Made by a program: the position numbers and the translations under genes
Assembly: GCA_947493885.1 (NCBI GenBank)
Contig: CANLTE010000002.1
Coordinates: forward strand, 682,001 to 746,000
Source: an uncultured Maribacter sp.
GTDB lineage: Bacteria > Bacteroidota > Bacteroidia > Flavobacteriales > Flavobacteriaceae
DNA: 64,000 nt
Reading direction: 5' to 3'
Notes under the pieces: generated by a model
What the model was told of the DNA's origin: nothing
The model's database searches: none
The model's input: only the letters and a program-made list of their open reading frames with translations
Shown here: positions 1 to 9,001 of the stretch, one piece after another
How positions within the stretch are numbered: the stretch's first letter is position 1
Layout of the letters: every line of letters begins with the position of its first letter

Positions 1-473
1 ATGAAAAAATATATGAATATTTTGAGGACGATAAGTTAACTTGGATTGATGACGTTCCTATTGTAAATACATACATTTTAAAACAGCTTAAAAAGGTAAA
101 AGAAAATCAAAACGAATCCTACTTTACACCTAAGTTGTTAAAAGATGATGAAGATATGGTTTTTGCAAAAAAACTATTGAATAAAACTTTATTGAATAAC
201 GAAAAATTAGAAAAGGAAATAGAGGGGAAAACTCCAAATTGGGATAAAGACCGAATTGCGGATGTTGATGCTATTTTGTTAAAAATGGCAATATGCGAGC
301 TTCTAAATTTTTCTTCGATACCAGAGAGAGTTACTATTAACGAATTTTTAGAAATTGCAAAAGAGTATTCTACTCCTAAAAGCAGCATTTTTATTAATGG
401 TATTTTAGATAAGTTAGTTAAAGAATATAAGGCCGAAAATAAACTCAATAAAATTGGTAGAGGTCTTTTGTAA
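1..473 (+). CDS. nusB: Transcription antitermination protein NusB, C-terminal part (5' end outside window)
   Basis: The reading frame is open from base 3 back to the window edge and ends at the TAA at 471-473, so 156 C-terminal residues are visible. An internal ATG at 135 is not the start, because the coding sequence continues upstream of it without a stop. The tail has the NusB core helices, with DRIADVDAILLKMAICEL followed by VTINEFLEIAKEYSTPKSSIFINGILD reading as the conserved helical bundle that binds boxA RNA together with NusE. Flavobacterial NusB proteins are longer than the E. coli one (about 300 residues), which fits the missing N-terminal half. A DUF1573 lipoprotein gene and yajC follow on the same strand. 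Confidence 0.9.
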   Translation, partial: EKIYEYFEDDKLTWIDDVPIVNTYILKQLKKVKENQNESYFTPKLLKDDEDMVFAKKLLNKTLLNNEKLEKEIEGKTPNWDKDRIADVDAILLKMAICELLNFSSIPERVTINEFLEIAKEYSTPKSSIFINGILDKLVKEYKAENKLNKIGRGLL

Positions 474-513
474 AAATATTTTTAATTTTACTTAAAAATA
501 AAAACTAATTAAA

Positions 514-984
514 ATGAGAAAAATAATTTTAGCACTTAGTGCTATAGCTTTAGTTTCTTTTACTTCATGTAAAGAAAAAGCGTCTAACAAAGTTAATTCA
601 GAAAATGTTACTGTAGCAGCAGAAAGAGACGAAGCTGCTAAAGCAGTACCCGTTATGGCCTTTGAAGAAACTGAGTTTGATTTTGGAACCATTGAGCAAA
701 ACACTGCCCAAGAGCACACCTTTGTTTTTACAAATACAGGTAACGCTCCGCTAATTGTTACAGATGCAAAAAGTAGCTGTGGTTGTACAGTTCCTAACCC
801 TCCAAAAGAGGCTATTGCTCCTGGAGAAAAAGGAGAGTTAAAAGTAAAATATAATGGAGCTGGACAAAACTTGGTAACAAAAACAATTACCGTTACAGCA
901 AATACGAAAAAAGGTCAAGAATTATTAAAAATAAAAGCTTTTGTTAATCCAAAAGGTGCTGCTCCAGTTGGACCAGTAAAATAA
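514..984 (+). CDS. DUF1573 family lipoprotein
   Basis: The product is 156 residues. It begins with a lipoprotein signal peptide whose lipobox is FTSC, with the acylated cysteine at residue 19, so it should be anchored in an outer or inner membrane facing the periplasm. The rest is one DUF1573 (ASH-like, immunoglobulin-fold) domain: TEFDFGTIEQNTAQEHTFVF, then TNTGNAPLIV, then the hallmark SSCGCTVPNPPKEAIAPGE around residues 88-105. The family is abundant in Bacteroidota but its function is unknown. It lies between nusB (40 bp gap) and yajC (20 bp gap) on the same strand, an arrangement common in Flavobacteriia, and is probably cotranscribed with them. Confidence 0.88.
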   Translation: MRKIILALSAIALVSFTSCKEKASNKVNSENVTVAAERDEAAKAVPVMAFEETEFDFGTIEQNTAQEHTFVFTNTGNAPLIVTDAKSSCGCTVPNPPKEAIAPGEKGELKVKYNGAGQNLVTKTITVTANTKKGQELLKIKAFVNPKGAAPVGPVK

Positions 985-1004
985 GTATACTTAAATAGAT
1001 ATAA

Positions 1005-1292
1005 ATGGAAAATATAGGACAGTTTCTTCCAATGATTTTAATTTTTGCGGTAGCATATTTTTTTATGATTCGCCCGCAAATGAAAAGGCAAAAGGATGAG
1101 AAAAAATTTGGAGCGGAACTAAAGAGAGGAGATCGTATTGTTACTAAAAGTGGATTGTACGGAAAGGTAGTGGATTTAAATAATGAAAATAATTCCGTTG
1201 TTATTGAAACTATGGCAGGAAAATTAAAATTTGATCGCTCTGCTGTTTCTATGGAAATGAGTAAAAAATTATCTTCTCCAGAGAAAAAATAG
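1005..1292 (+). CDS. yajC: Sec translocon accessory subunit YajC
   Basis: This 95-residue protein has one N-terminal transmembrane helix (about residues 7-22, MILIFAVAYFFMIRPQMKRQ) followed by the small cytoplasmic domain typical of YajC, with the motif FGAELKRGDRIVTKSGLYGKV and then VVIETMAGKLKFDRSAV. YajC associates with SecDF in the inner-membrane Sec holotranslocon. The length is normal for the family. It follows the DUF1573 lipoprotein by 20 bp and is the last gene before a strong hairpin terminator shared with the convergent gene downstream. Confidence 0.93.
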   Translation: MENIGQFLPMILIFAVAYFFMIRPQMKRQKDEKKFGAELKRGDRIVTKSGLYGKVVDLNNENNSVVIETMAGKLKFDRSAVSMEMSKKLSSPEKK

Positions 1293-1320
1293 TTTTTGTC
1301 CTAAACAACAAAATAAAAAA

Positions 1321-1345
1321 GCACTGGATTTTCCAGTGCTTTTTT
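1321..1345. terminator. Bidirectional rho-independent terminator after yajC
   Basis: An 8-bp perfect stem (1321-1328 GCACTGGA with 1332-1339 TCCAGTGC, 3-nt loop) is flanked by an A-run before and a T-run after. It lies between the convergent yajC and DUF1801-like genes and can serve both strands. Confidence 0.85.
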
Positions 1346-1347
1346 AT

Positions 1348-1953
1348 TCAACAGTTACGGTATTTATCATTTAATCCGGTATTATTAAGTATCATTGGAA
1401 TTATTTTTTGTAATCTGTTTTGTTTCGTTTTTTCTTGCTTAGCAGTCGAAATATATTCAGAAAATTCTTTTTGTTTAAAGAGAGTAAACAATGTAAAAGC
1501 AGCTTTAAGTTTAGCATTGTTTTCAAGAGCACTTTTTAATACCTCATGTATTTCAAGACTTTTACTTTTGTTTTTTGATTTCTGAGGAGTAACTACAAGT
1601 CCTTTTTTTTGGTTATAAATAGCTTCTTTTATATAGCTTAAAACAATATTGGAATTTATATCTTCGGTAGACGTAAATTTCCAATTCCTCATAGCTTTAG
1701 TCTTTTCTTGAGCATTTACTAGAACGTTTTCTGGGTCACTCAAAAAAACACCATTAAAAAACCAAATACCAAAATGATTTTTAAATTTTGAAACGCTAAG
1801 CACATTTTTCCCCTGTATGGCGTAAACAGGTTGGCTCCATTTAAAAGTTTCTTCTAGCTCTGTAGTTAATATAATTTCTCTTAGTTTTACAATACCACTC
1901 TTAAATGGATGCTCTGAAGTAAAATAGGCGTCAATTTTTCCCTGAGGATTCAT
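1348..1953 (-). CDS. YdeI/DUF1801-type protein
   Basis: The product is 201 residues with no signal peptide. The N-terminal half (about residues 5-110) reads as a DUF1801/YdhG-like domain: a start near KIDAYF, then [36 protein letters not shown]. The C-terminal half (about 130-195) looks like the YdeI/OmpD-associated helical region with KLKAAFTLF and a Lys/Arg-rich [18 protein letters not shown] segment. Related proteins have been annotated as bacteriocin-protection proteins, but biochemical function is unknown. Its start lies 23 bp inside the 3' end of pepT on the same strand, so translation is probably coupled to pepT. Confidence 0.75.
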   Translation of the reverse strand: MNPQGKIDAYFTSEHPFKSGIVKLREIILTTELEETFKWSQPVYAIQGKNVLSVSKFKNHFGIWFFNGVFLSDPENVLVNAQEKTKAMRNWKFTSTEDINSNIVLSYIKEAIYNQKKGLVVTPQKSKNKSKSLEIHEVLKSALENNAKLKAAFTLFTLFKQKEFSEYISTAKQEKTKQNRLQKIIPMILNNTGLNDKYRNC

Positions 1954-3184
1954 ACTTCCATGGTTTTGTAGCAGTAAGTTCGCAAATTTTTACAATAACA
2001 CCAACTGCACTTACCATGCTTTGCACGGGAACGTATTCATATTTACCATGAAAATTATGTCCGCCAGCAAAAATGTTAGGGCAGGGTAAGCCCATAAAAC
2101 TTAATTGAGAGCCATCAGTACCTCCGCGAATGGGTTTTATAATAGGTGTAATGTTTAAGGTTTCCATGGCTTCTTTTGCAATGTCTACTATAAAAAATAC
2201 AGGCTTAATTTTTTCAGACATATTATAATATTGGTCCTTTAGTTCCAACGTTACACAATCACCATAAATATCATTTAATTTTTCTGTAATGTTTTCAAGT
2301 AACGATTTTCGTTTTTCAAAACTGTCTCTGTCGTGGTCTCTTACAATTAATTCAAATTCAGCATACTCAATTCCCCCTTGAATATGGTGTACATGAAAAA
2401 AACCTTCTTTTTTATCTGTACTTTGTGGAGTTTCTTCAGGAGGTAACAATTCTAAAAAAGTACTTGCAACGCTAATCGCGTTTATCATTTTTCCCTTCGC
2501 ATAACCAGGGTGCACACTTTTTCCAACAATTTTTACTTTAGCACCGGCAGCATTAAAATTTTCGTACTCTAATTCTCCAATTTGGCTACCGTCCATGGTA
2601 TACGCCCATTTAGCACCAAATTTTTCAACATCAAATTTGTGGGCACCTCTACCAATTTCTTCATCAGGTGTAAATGCAATTTTTACTTCGCCATGCTTTA
2701 TTTCTGGATGCAGTATTAAGTACTCCATTGCGGTTATTATTTCCGCAATTCCAGCTTTGTCATCAGCTCCTAATAAGGTAGTGCCATCAGTTGTTATTAA
2801 GGTCTGTCCCTTGTATTGTAGTAAATCTTCAAAATAGTCTGGAGATAAAATAATGTTTTTTTCCGCATTTAAAATAATATCTTTTCCATCATAATTTTCT
2901 ATAATTTGAGGATTTACGTTGGTTCCTGAAAAATCAGGAGTTGTGTCAAAATGCGAAATAAAACCAATTGTAGGCACCTTTTTGTCAATGTTACTTGGAA
3001 GCGTTGCCATTACATATGAATTGTTATCTATGGAAACGTCTTGTAACCCAATTCTTTTAAGTTCATCAACAAGTTCTAAAGCCAAATTCCACTGTTTTTC
3101 TGTGCTTGGCGTGGTGTTGGAACTGGCATCACTTTGTGTATCAATCTTAACGTATTTTATAAACCTGTCAACTAGAATTTTCAT
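1931..3184 (-). CDS. pepT: Peptidase T (tripeptide aminopeptidase)
   Basis: This cytoplasmic M20-family dizinc aminopeptidase releases the N-terminal residue from tripeptides. The 417-residue length is normal. The metal and catalytic motifs are visible: [14 protein letters not shown] with H78 and D80, LLGADDKAG with D141, [14 protein letters not shown] with E175/E176, TMDGSQIGE with D198, and the late [13 protein letters not shown] histidine. The lid domain motif [16 protein letters not shown] is also present. The gene starts opposite a divergent small secreted-protein gene (3324), and its 3' end overlaps the DUF1801-like gene by 23 bp. Confidence 0.95.
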   Translation of the reverse strand: MKILVDRFIKYVKIDTQSDASSNTTPSTEKQWNLALELVDELKRIGLQDVSIDNNSYVMATLPSNIDKKVPTIGFISHFDTTPDFSGTNVNPQIIENYDGKDIILNAEKNIILSPDYFEDLLQYKGQTLITTDGTTLLGADDKAGIAEIITAMEYLILHPEIKHGEVKIAFTPDEEIGRGAHKFDVEKFGAKWAYTMDGSQIGELEYENFNAAGAKVKIVGKSVHPGYAKGKMINAISVASTFLELLPPEETPQSTDKKEGFFHVHHIQGGIEYAEFELIVRDHDRDSFEKRKSLLENITEKLNDIYGDCVTLELKDQYYNMSEKIKPVFFIVDIAKEAMETLNITPIIKPIRGGTDGSQLSFMGLPCPNIFAGGHNFHGKYEYVPVQSMVSAVGVIVKICELTATKPWKYESSGKN

Positions 3185-3323
3185 TTAAAAGAATTTTCGT
3201 CAAAAATACAATATTGCCTTGTTGCTCCAAATAAATTAAATGTTGTTAAATGTATATTATTTGATTTAAAATAGTGTTTATATCTTAGCATACCATCAGT
3301 CTAAATTGTAACATAAAAAAATA

Positions 3324-3761
3324 ATGAATTTAAAGTTTGTAATAGCCATTTGCTTGGCATTCTTATCTGATATAGCAATAGGTCAAACGTGCGCTTTGGG
3401 CGTTGGAACAAGTGATCCGGATACGGTAATAGAAGTGTTTCAATTAAATAATCAGCAGATTGAAAAGTTAAAAGCTGTAAAACTTGCCTACACGGATAAT
3501 TCTCAGGGTATTCAAGAAAAAATAGAGAAATTGCTTAATGAGCATCCACAAAGTACCCCTGCCGATTTAACCTTAATGGCAGAAAAATATAATGTTCTTA
3601 AAGAAGAAATGATTTCGTTGTCATTAAAAAGTGATGAAGAGGTTTTAACAACATTCAATCAAAAACAATATGAAAGATATTTAATTCTCTGTAAAGAAAC
3701 TTTTCAAAAACCTATAGTGGTTACACCAACAGTCTATAATGATAGTATTGTCAAGGAATAG
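3324..3761 (+). CDS. Small secreted protein, function unknown
   Basis: The 145-residue product starts with a clear signal peptide (MNLKFVIAICLAFLSDIAIG, likely cut before or after the following Gln). The mature part is mainly helical and charged, with QLNNQQIEKLKAVKLAY, EKIEKLLNEHP and a C-terminal NQKQYERYLILCKE; two cysteines occur, one just after the signal peptide. The helical, Gln/Lys/Glu-rich pattern recalls Spy/CpxP-like periplasmic helical proteins that count residues such as LTxxQ, but the true LTxxQ motif is absent and I do not assign a family. It is divergent from pepT. A -7-like TATCTTAG at 3281-3288 with TTTG 17 bp upstream (3260-3263) is a plausible promoter. Confidence 0.6.
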   Translation: MNLKFVIAICLAFLSDIAIGQTCALGVGTSDPDTVIEVFQLNNQQIEKLKAVKLAYTDNSQGIQEKIEKLLNEHPQSTPADLTLMAEKYNVLKEEMISLSLKSDEEVLTTFNQKQYERYLILCKETFQKPIVVTPTVYNDSIVKE

Positions 3762-3808
3762 TACAGAATAAAATACGAAACTTAGAACGTTTACGGATTT
3801 ACAGTTTG

Positions 3809-3816
3809 TATTTTTG
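3809..3816 (+). promoter_or_regulatory. -7 promoter box upstream of pyrD
   Basis: TATTTTTG matches the Bacteroidota -7 consensus TAnnTTTG, 23 bp before the pyrD ATG. No clear TTTG -33 box is seen at 17-19 bp spacing. Confidence 0.5.
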
Positions 3817-3839
3817 CATAAAATATTGCTCGTAGGATT

Positions 3840-4880
3840 ATGTATAAATTTTTGATTCGCCCCCTATTTTTTATTTTAGACCCAGAAAGGGTTCATCACA
3901 TTAGTACATCTCTTATGTTGTTACTATCTAAAATAGGATTGTCTGGTGTTATTCGAAAAATTTTTAATGTAAACGACCCAAGGTTAGAACGCGAAGTTTT
4001 TGGAATAAAATTTAAAAACCCAGTGGGCTTAGCGGCGGGTTTTGATAAGGATGCTAAAATGTATAATCAACTTTCAGATTATGGTTTTGGTTTTATTGAA
4101 ATAGGAACGCTTACACCTAAACCACAAGTGGGTAATCCAAAAAAAAGATTATTTAGATTAAAAAAAGATGAGGCCATTATTAATAGAATGGGCTTTAATA
4201 ATAAAGGTGTTTTTGAAGCTGTTGAAGAGCTAAAGAAGAAACACAGGGTAATCGTTGGAGGTAATATTGGTAAAAATAAGATTACTGATAATAAAGATGC
4301 CATCAAGGATTATTTAATATGTTTTGATGCGTTATTTGATTATGTAGATTATTTTGTGGTAAATGTAAGTTCACCAAATACACCTGGATTAAGAGCATTA
4401 CAAGACAAAAAACCATTAATGGCTTTATTAAAAGAGCTAAAAAAAGAAAATGAAAGGTGTACTGATAAAAGAAAAAGCAAACCAAAGCCAATACTTTTAA
4501 AAATTGCGCCAGACTTAACAGATGCTCAATTGTTAGATATTATTGATATTGTTAAAGAAACAAAGATTGATGGTATTATAGCAACTAACACAACAATTTC
4601 AAGAAAGAATCTAAAGTCAGACTTAGTGGATACCGAAGAAAAAGGTGGTTTGAGCGGAAGACCTTTAAAAAATAGAAGCACTGAGGTAATTCGGTTTTTA
4701 GTTAAAAAAAGTAATAAAGCTTTTCCAATTATTGGAGTTGGAGGGATCCATTCCGCGGAGGATGCACTTGAAAAACTGGAAGCTGGCGCAGATTTGGTTC
4801 AGTTATGGACAGGTTTTATTTATGAGGGTCCATCATTAATTAAGCGTATTAATAAAGCAATTTTAGCGCAATCTAACTAG
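3840..4880 (+). CDS. pyrD: Quinone-dependent dihydroorotate dehydrogenase (class 2)
   Basis: PyrD oxidises dihydroorotate to orotate in pyrimidine synthesis and passes electrons through FMN to the membrane quinone. The 346-residue length and the N-terminal amphipathic extension ([20 protein letters not shown]) are those of membrane-associated class 2 enzymes. Visible motifs are [24 protein letters not shown], the catalytic-serine loop [15 protein letters not shown] (class 2 uses Ser), [15 protein letters not shown], and the FMN phosphate-binding [20 protein letters not shown]. It stands alone on the + strand and is followed by a LysE-type exporter. Confidence 0.95.
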   Translation: MYKFLIRPLFFILDPERVHHISTSLMLLLSKIGLSGVIRKIFNVNDPRLEREVFGIKFKNPVGLAAGFDKDAKMYNQLSDYGFGFIEIGTLTPKPQVGNPKKRLFRLKKDEAIINRMGFNNKGVFEAVEELKKKHRVIVGGNIGKNKITDNKDAIKDYLICFDALFDYVDYFVVNVSSPNTPGLRALQDKKPLMALLKELKKENERCTDKRKSKPKPILLKIAPDLTDAQLLDIIDIVKETKIDGIIATNTTISRKNLKSDLVDTEEKGGLSGRPLKNRSTEVIRFLVKKSNKAFPIIGVGGIHSAEDALEKLEAGADLVQLWTGFIYEGPSLIKRINKAILAQSN

Positions 4881-4929
4881 TCTTAGTTGTAATTTGTAAT
4901 TTGGATTCTTTATTACAAACAAAATAAAG

Positions 4930-5547
4930 TTGAACTACGAAATTCTATATGCTTTTTCATTAGCTACTTGCGCTCTGGCAATTTCTCCAGGGCCAGATAA
5001 TATCTATGTGTTAATGCAAAGCGTGACTCATGGAAGAAAACAAGGTATGTCAACCGTTGTAGGTTTAATTTCAGGTTGTATAGTACACACAACGTTATTG
5101 GCTTTTGGTGTATCAACGATTATAAAAAATAACACAACACTATTTTTTGGAATTAAACTTTTAGGAGCACTATATCTTTTGCATTTGGCCTATAAAGTTT
5201 TTAAAAGCGAAGCCAGTTTGAATTTATCTGAGCAAAAGATAGATAAAAAAGGGAATTGGGAATTGGTTAGACAAGGTTTTGTCATGAATGTTTTAAATCC
5301 AAAAGTCACAATGTTCTTTTTAGCTTTTTTTCCAGGTTTTTTGTTTAGTAATGAGCTAAGTACTGTAGTGCAGTTTTATACGTTGGGTTTTTTGTTTATG
5401 GCAGTTTCATTTGTGCTTTTCAGTGCTATTGCATTGTTATCGGGATTTATTTCGGACTACATTACTGGAAATAATACTGTAGCTATCTTTTTAAAATGGA
5501 TGCAAATTGCGGTTTTTATTGGAATTGCCGTCTTCTTATTACTTTAA
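4930..5547 (+). CDS. LysE/RhtB-type amino acid exporter
   Basis: The 205-residue membrane protein has about six hydrophobic segments and the N-terminal LysE signature ISPGPDN at residues 18-24, followed by GMSTVVGLISGC and the later NVLNPKVTMFFLAFFPGF, both typical of the LysE/RhtB family that exports amino acids or derivatives by proton antiport. The substrate cannot be read. Translation appears to start at a TTG (4930): the first in-frame ATG would remove the conserved N-terminal helix with the PGPDN motif. The gene is followed 38 bp later by HMG-CoA lyase on the same strand. Confidence 0.9.
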   Translation: MNYEILYAFSLATCALAISPGPDNIYVLMQSVTHGRKQGMSTVVGLISGCIVHTTLLAFGVSTIIKNNTTLFFGIKLLGALYLLHLAYKVFKSEASLNLSEQKIDKKGNWELVRQGFVMNVLNPKVTMFFLAFFPGFLFSNELSTVVQFYTLGFLFMAVSFVLFSAIALLSGFISDYITGNNTVAIFLKWMQIAVFIGIAVFLLL

Positions 5548-5585
5548 GATAAATAGTAGTAATTTTAGCTACCATAAAATGATTA

Positions 5586-6449
5586 ATGAGTAAAGTTAAA
5601 GTTATTGAGTGTCCAAGAGATGCCATGCAAGGCATTAAAACTTTCATCCCTACGGATGAAAAGGTTAGGTACATTCAATCATTGTTAGGCTGCGGTTTTG
5701 ATACAATTGATTTTGGTAGCTTTGTTTCACCAAGGGCAATACCTCAAATGGTGGATACAGCGGAGGTTTTATCAAAATTAGATTTGAGCCAAACAACAAG
5801 TAAACTTTTAGCAATTGTAGCCAACGTTCGAGGTGCAAATGATGCAGCAAAACATCCTGAAATTGACTATTTAGGATATCCGTTTTCAATATCAGAAAAT
5901 TTTCAAATGCGTAATACGCATAAAACCATTGCTCAGTCTGTAGAAATACTTCAAGAAATTTTAAATATTGCCGACGCATCTAACAAGCAGGTAGTCACCT
6001 ATATTTCTATGGGTTTTGGAAACCCGTATGGAGATCCTTGGAATGTAGAAATAGTAGGGGAGTGGACGGAAAAATTGGCAGCGATGGGAGTTAAAATTTT
6101 GTCGCTTTCAGATACAGTTGGATCTTCTACACCAGATATTATAGATTATTTGTTTTCGAATTTGATACCTAAATATCCAAATGTTGAATTTGGAGCTCAC
6201 TTACATACAACTCCAACAAAATGGCATGAAAAGGTGGATGCTGCTTATAAAGCTGGTTGTAGAAGGTTTGATGGCGCTGTTCAGGGCTTTGGTGGATGCC
6301 CTATGGCTAAAGATGAACTTACAGGTAATATGCCAACGGAAAAAATGTTGTCGTATTTTACAACTGAAAAAGCGGATTCTAATGTGAGTTGGATGGTTTT
6401 TGAAGCAGCTTTTAATAAGGCTACGGAATTGTTTTCAGCGTATCATTAA
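5586..6449 (+). CDS. mvaB: Hydroxymethylglutaryl-CoA lyase
   Basis: The enzyme cleaves HMG-CoA to acetyl-CoA and acetoacetate, the last step of leucine breakdown. The 287-residue TIM-barrel protein has the HMGL-like features: VIECPRDAMQGI with the catalytic Arg at 11, ISMGFGNPYGDPW, SDTVGSSTP, the metal-binding histidines in GAHLHTTPTKWHEKVDAAYKAGCRRFDGA, and the active-site cysteine loop GFGGCPMAKDELTGNMPTE. Homocitrate synthases share the fold but are longer. No other leucine-degradation genes are adjacent; a Crp/Fnr regulator follows 17 bp downstream. Confidence 0.9.
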   Translation: MSKVKVIECPRDAMQGIKTFIPTDEKVRYIQSLLGCGFDTIDFGSFVSPRAIPQMVDTAEVLSKLDLSQTTSKLLAIVANVRGANDAAKHPEIDYLGYPFSISENFQMRNTHKTIAQSVEILQEILNIADASNKQVVTYISMGFGNPYGDPWNVEIVGEWTEKLAAMGVKILSLSDTVGSSTPDIIDYLFSNLIPKYPNVEFGAHLHTTPTKWHEKVDAAYKAGCRRFDGAVQGFGGCPMAKDELTGNMPTEKMLSYFTTEKADSNVSWMVFEAAFNKATELFSAYH

Positions 6450-6466
6450 AACCTTTTTTATTTTAA

Positions 6467-7033
6467 ATGGATGAGTTAAGGCATTATCTAAATCAACTTG
6501 TTCCAATGAATGATGAAGATTGGATTTTTTTTTCTTCTAAATTGGAAAAACACCATGTAGGGAAAAAACAGACCTTGGTAGAGGTTGGTCATGTTGAAAA
6601 CCAACTTTCTTTTATTGAGAATGGTACTGTTAGATTGTATTTTCCGCAGGAAGAGAATGATGTTACTTTTGGGTTTTGTTTTGAAAATCAGTTTGTATGT
6701 GCATATGATTCGTTTATAACTCAAACCGCGTGCTCATACAGAGTAGAAACATTAAGTGAAACTGTTTTATGGAGTTTAACGTACGAAGATTTACAAGAAG
6801 TTTATAGCAATACGATTTCGGGAAATAAGCTTGGACGAATTATAGGCGAAAATTTATACTTAATAAAATCTCAGAGAGAACGGTCCTTTTTAAATGAGAC
6901 GGCAGAAGAGAGATACTTAAAACTTTTTAAAGAACGCCCCAACGTCATAAAGGAAATACCATTAAAATACATAGCGTCATATATAGGTGTTACACCGCAG
7001 GCATTGAGCCGAATTAGAAAGAGAATTTCTTAA
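6467..7033 (+). CDS. Crp/Fnr family transcriptional regulator
   Basis: The 188-residue protein has an N-terminal cyclic-nucleotide-binding-like beta barrel (about residues 20-115: VGKKQTLVEVGHVENQLSFIENGTVRLYF) and a short C-terminal winged helix-turn-helix (about 150-188: IPLKYIASYIGVTPQALSRIRKRI), in which GVTPQALSRIR is the recognition helix. This is the shortened Bacteroidota type of Crp/Fnr protein. No [4Fe-4S] cysteine set of FNR is seen. It lies 17 bp after mvaB and 51 bp before a DoxX-like membrane protein, which it may regulate. Confidence 0.88.
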   Translation: MDELRHYLNQLVPMNDEDWIFFSSKLEKHHVGKKQTLVEVGHVENQLSFIENGTVRLYFPQEENDVTFGFCFENQFVCAYDSFITQTACSYRVETLSETVLWSLTYEDLQEVYSNTISGNKLGRIIGENLYLIKSQRERSFLNETAEERYLKLFKERPNVIKEIPLKYIASYIGVTPQALSRIRKRIS

Positions 7034-7084
7034 CTTAGATTCATTGATTAGTGTTTTTAAGTTGCAGAAATTTGCAGAAAAAAG

Positions 7085-7540
7085 ATGAAACCTTTATTAG
7101 TTATATGCGCAACGTTTGTAATTTCTTTAGCAGTATTGAAGTTAATAAATGGAAAGTATGAGTTTGCTTTAGCAATCAGAATCGCCATGGCTGTAATGTT
7201 ATGTTTTACAGCAATTGGTCATTTTTTATATACTGACGGGATGGTGATGATGATACCTAAATTTATTCCATTTAAAAAAGAAGTTGTGTACCTAACAGCT
7301 GTGATTGAAGTTTCTGCCGCGTTTGGGCTTTTAACACAAAAGTTGCAAGTCCTTACAGGGTGGCTACTAATCTTGTTTTTTGTTATGATGTTACCCGCCA
7401 ATATTTACGGTGCAATTAAGAACGTAGATTATCAAAACGCTAATTTTATGGGAAAGGGAATAACGTACTTATGGTTTAGGATTCCTTTACAGTTGTTTTT
7501 TATAGTTAGTACTTATTTTGGTGCAATTTATAAATGGTAG
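7085..7540 (+). CDS. DoxX-like small membrane protein
   Basis: The 151-residue protein has four predicted transmembrane helices (about residues 3-20, 28-50, 67-85, 91-108, with a final hydrophobic stretch at 131-148). The pattern RIAMAVMLCFTAIGHFLYTDGMVMMIPKFIPF followed by VEVSAAFGLL-like text and PANIYGA is that of DoxX/DoxX-like quinone-related membrane proteins common in Bacteroidota. Substrate and role are unknown. It follows the Crp/Fnr gene on the same strand and converges with a leftward gene only 6 bp away. Confidence 0.75.
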   Translation: MKPLLVICATFVISLAVLKLINGKYEFALAIRIAMAVMLCFTAIGHFLYTDGMVMMIPKFIPFKKEVVYLTAVIEVSAAFGLLTQKLQVLTGWLLILFFVMMLPANIYGAIKNVDYQNANFMGKGITYLWFRIPLQLFFIVSTYFGAIYKW

Positions 7541-7546
7541 TGGTTA

Positions 7547-7912
7547 TTACGAGGAACAAATATTGCCAATAAAATTATCTAGGTTTAGTTGAAAAAGTGT
7601 TCCTTCTACCAAATCATGTACCGCTTGTAGTTCTTTTTTGTTCATTGCAAGAGTCACCTGATGTGCTGGAGTGTCTAGTAAAAGAGATTTACAACTATCA
7701 TTTTCTTCACAGCGCAAACATTCAGAATTACTTTGAATAGTATATTTTATATTGTTAAAAAAAACCTCAAGTTCTTTTTTGCATAGTAACAAACCAGTAT
7801 TTCTAAAAACAATTTGAATTTTATTAATGTTTTTAGTAGCATGCCTTTTCCACTGAAAAGCAAAGCCAAAGTCATTGTAATATATGGGATGAATATCTTG
7901 TGTGTGACTCAT
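7547..7912 (-). CDS. Small Cys-motif protein, paralogue A (possible DUF6686)
   Basis: This 121-residue cytoplasmic protein has a short Cys motif, C65-x2-C68-x5-C74 (ECLRCEENDSC), followed by a helical tail ending LVEGTLFQLNLDNFI. It is clearly related to the product of 12152-12490 on the other side of the haem-uptake genes, which has CIECGDERC and LIVGTQFMLNIDTTL at matching positions. Both are small Bacteroidota proteins that I believe belong to an uncharacterised family (DUF6686), from memory only. The three or four clustered cysteines suggest metal binding or a redox role, but the function is unknown. It sits 69 bp downstream of the DUF6607-like gene on the same strand. Confidence 0.7.
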   Translation of the reverse strand: MSHTQDIHPIYYNDFGFAFQWKRHATKNINKIQIVFRNTGLLLCKKELEVFFNNIKYTIQSNSECLRCEENDSCKSLLLDTPAHQVTLAMNKKELQAVHDLVEGTLFQLNLDNFIGNICSS

Positions 7913-7945
7913 ATTGAATTGTTTTTGTTAATTGATAGATATTTT

Positions 7946-7973
7946 GGGGCAACAGCAATTTTGTTATTGCCCC
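7946..7973. repeat. Imperfect inverted repeat between two leftward genes
   Basis: GGGGCAA (7946-7952) pairs with TTGCCCC (7967-7973); extended arms pair at 11 of 13 positions around a short T loop. There is no T-run on the minus strand after it, so it is not a standard terminator. It lies 34 bp before the start of paralogue A and may be an attenuator or protein site. Confidence 0.4.
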
Positions 7974-7981
7974 TTAAAAAG

Positions 7982-8908
7982 TTATTCAGGTTTGGTATTT
8001 TGAATAAATTCAGATATTATTTGTTGAATTTGTGATGCGCTGGAGTAGTTTTCGTCATCAAATAGATACTTATAAAGTGGTTTGTTTTCTACCTTTTCAT
8101 GAAGATTTAAATCTGTTTTTTTGTTGAAGATTGTTTGCCATTCAGTCCTAACAGCACTCCATTTAGCAGTGTTTTTTTTCCACCATTCTACGGCAGCGGA
8201 GCATTTGCTATCATCTACTTTGTTATAGGTGTTAAGCCCTTTTTCTTTGGCGAGAACAAAATCTTCTTTTCCATTTTCTCGTATTATTTTATCATTATCC
8301 TGGTCATGAATCCATCCATTATTGGTTATTTCATGACGGTTTCTTCTTATGGTTACATTGTAATCACTTCTTTTAGTGTATTCTCGTCTTGGTAGTGGAG
8401 CATCTGCGGTACTTTCCCAAAAACTTTTACCATCTACATGAACCCAGGTTGCTGAACTTTCATACCTGGGACTGTCGTCCACTTGATACACTTTTTGAGA
8501 CCATTGCCCTTTTACTTCTGCAGGTTTTTTTTGAGAATACGCCCAAGAATTATTTTTGTTGTAGGTATAGAAATCTGTGTTCTCATATACCCAATCTTGG
8601 CGCCAATGTTTTACAATATGTGGTTTACTGGGGTTGCCAACTTGCAATAAATGCTGCATAGAAATTTTGTCTTTTTCATCTACCACAAGTTGTACCCACT
8701 CTAAAGCTTTGTCATTTTTATTTTTTGAAGGCTGGTACAATGAGTCTTTACTATAACTAAAAGTTTCAGCAAAATTGAAAGTTACTTCATAACAACCGCA
8801 CATTTTTTTTATGGTTTCTCGGTCTTGTTGTCTTTTGCTCTGTCCATGTGCAATGCATAATGTAAATATGGATAATAGGGATAGGATTACATGTTTTTTC
8901 ATTTTCAT
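7982..8908 (-). CDS. DUF6607-like secreted protein of the haem locus
   Basis: The 308-residue product has a signal peptide (MKMKKHVILSLLSIFTLCIAHG, cleavage near HGQ). Soon after comes KMCGCYEVTFNFAETF, then alternating charged and aromatic stretches (HWRQDWVYENTDFYTY, RREYTKRSDYNV, GWIHDQDNDKI, ECSAAVEWW-like text) that suggest a beta-rich periplasmic or surface protein. I recognise it as DUF6607-like, a Bacteroidota family of unknown function that tends to occur with TonB/HmuY genes (from memory). It is transcribed away from the TonB receptor at 9007, with about 98 bp between the two starts, so it could share the Fur-like control region. An alternative start is the second Met (residue 3). 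Confidence 0.75.
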   Translation of the reverse strand: MKMKKHVILSLLSIFTLCIAHGQSKRQQDRETIKKMCGCYEVTFNFAETFSYSKDSLYQPSKNKNDKALEWVQLVVDEKDKISMQHLLQVGNPSKPHIVKHWRQDWVYENTDFYTYNKNNSWAYSQKKPAEVKGQWSQKVYQVDDSPRYESSATWVHVDGKSFWESTADAPLPRREYTKRSDYNVTIRRNRHEITNNGWIHDQDNDKIIRENGKEDFVLAKEKGLNTYNKVDDSKCSAAVEWWKKNTAKWSAVRTEWQTIFNKKTDLNLHEKVENKPLYKYLFDDENYSSASQIQQIISEFIQNTKPE

Positions 8909-8981
8909 TTTTTTAAAAGGGTTACTAATGCACTCATGAATTAATTATTTAAATTTATTTAGATTGAATAAAAATAAGATA

Positions 8982-8989
8982 TATATTTG
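8982..8989 (+). promoter_or_regulatory. -7 promoter box of the TonB receptor gene
   Basis: TATATTTG matches TAnnTTTG, 17 bp before the ATG at 9007. TTG at 8964-8966 is a possible -33 element but its 15-bp spacing is short. Transcription would start just before or within the Fur-like palindrome. Confidence 0.55.
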
Positions 8990-9001
8990 CGACAAAACTA
9001 T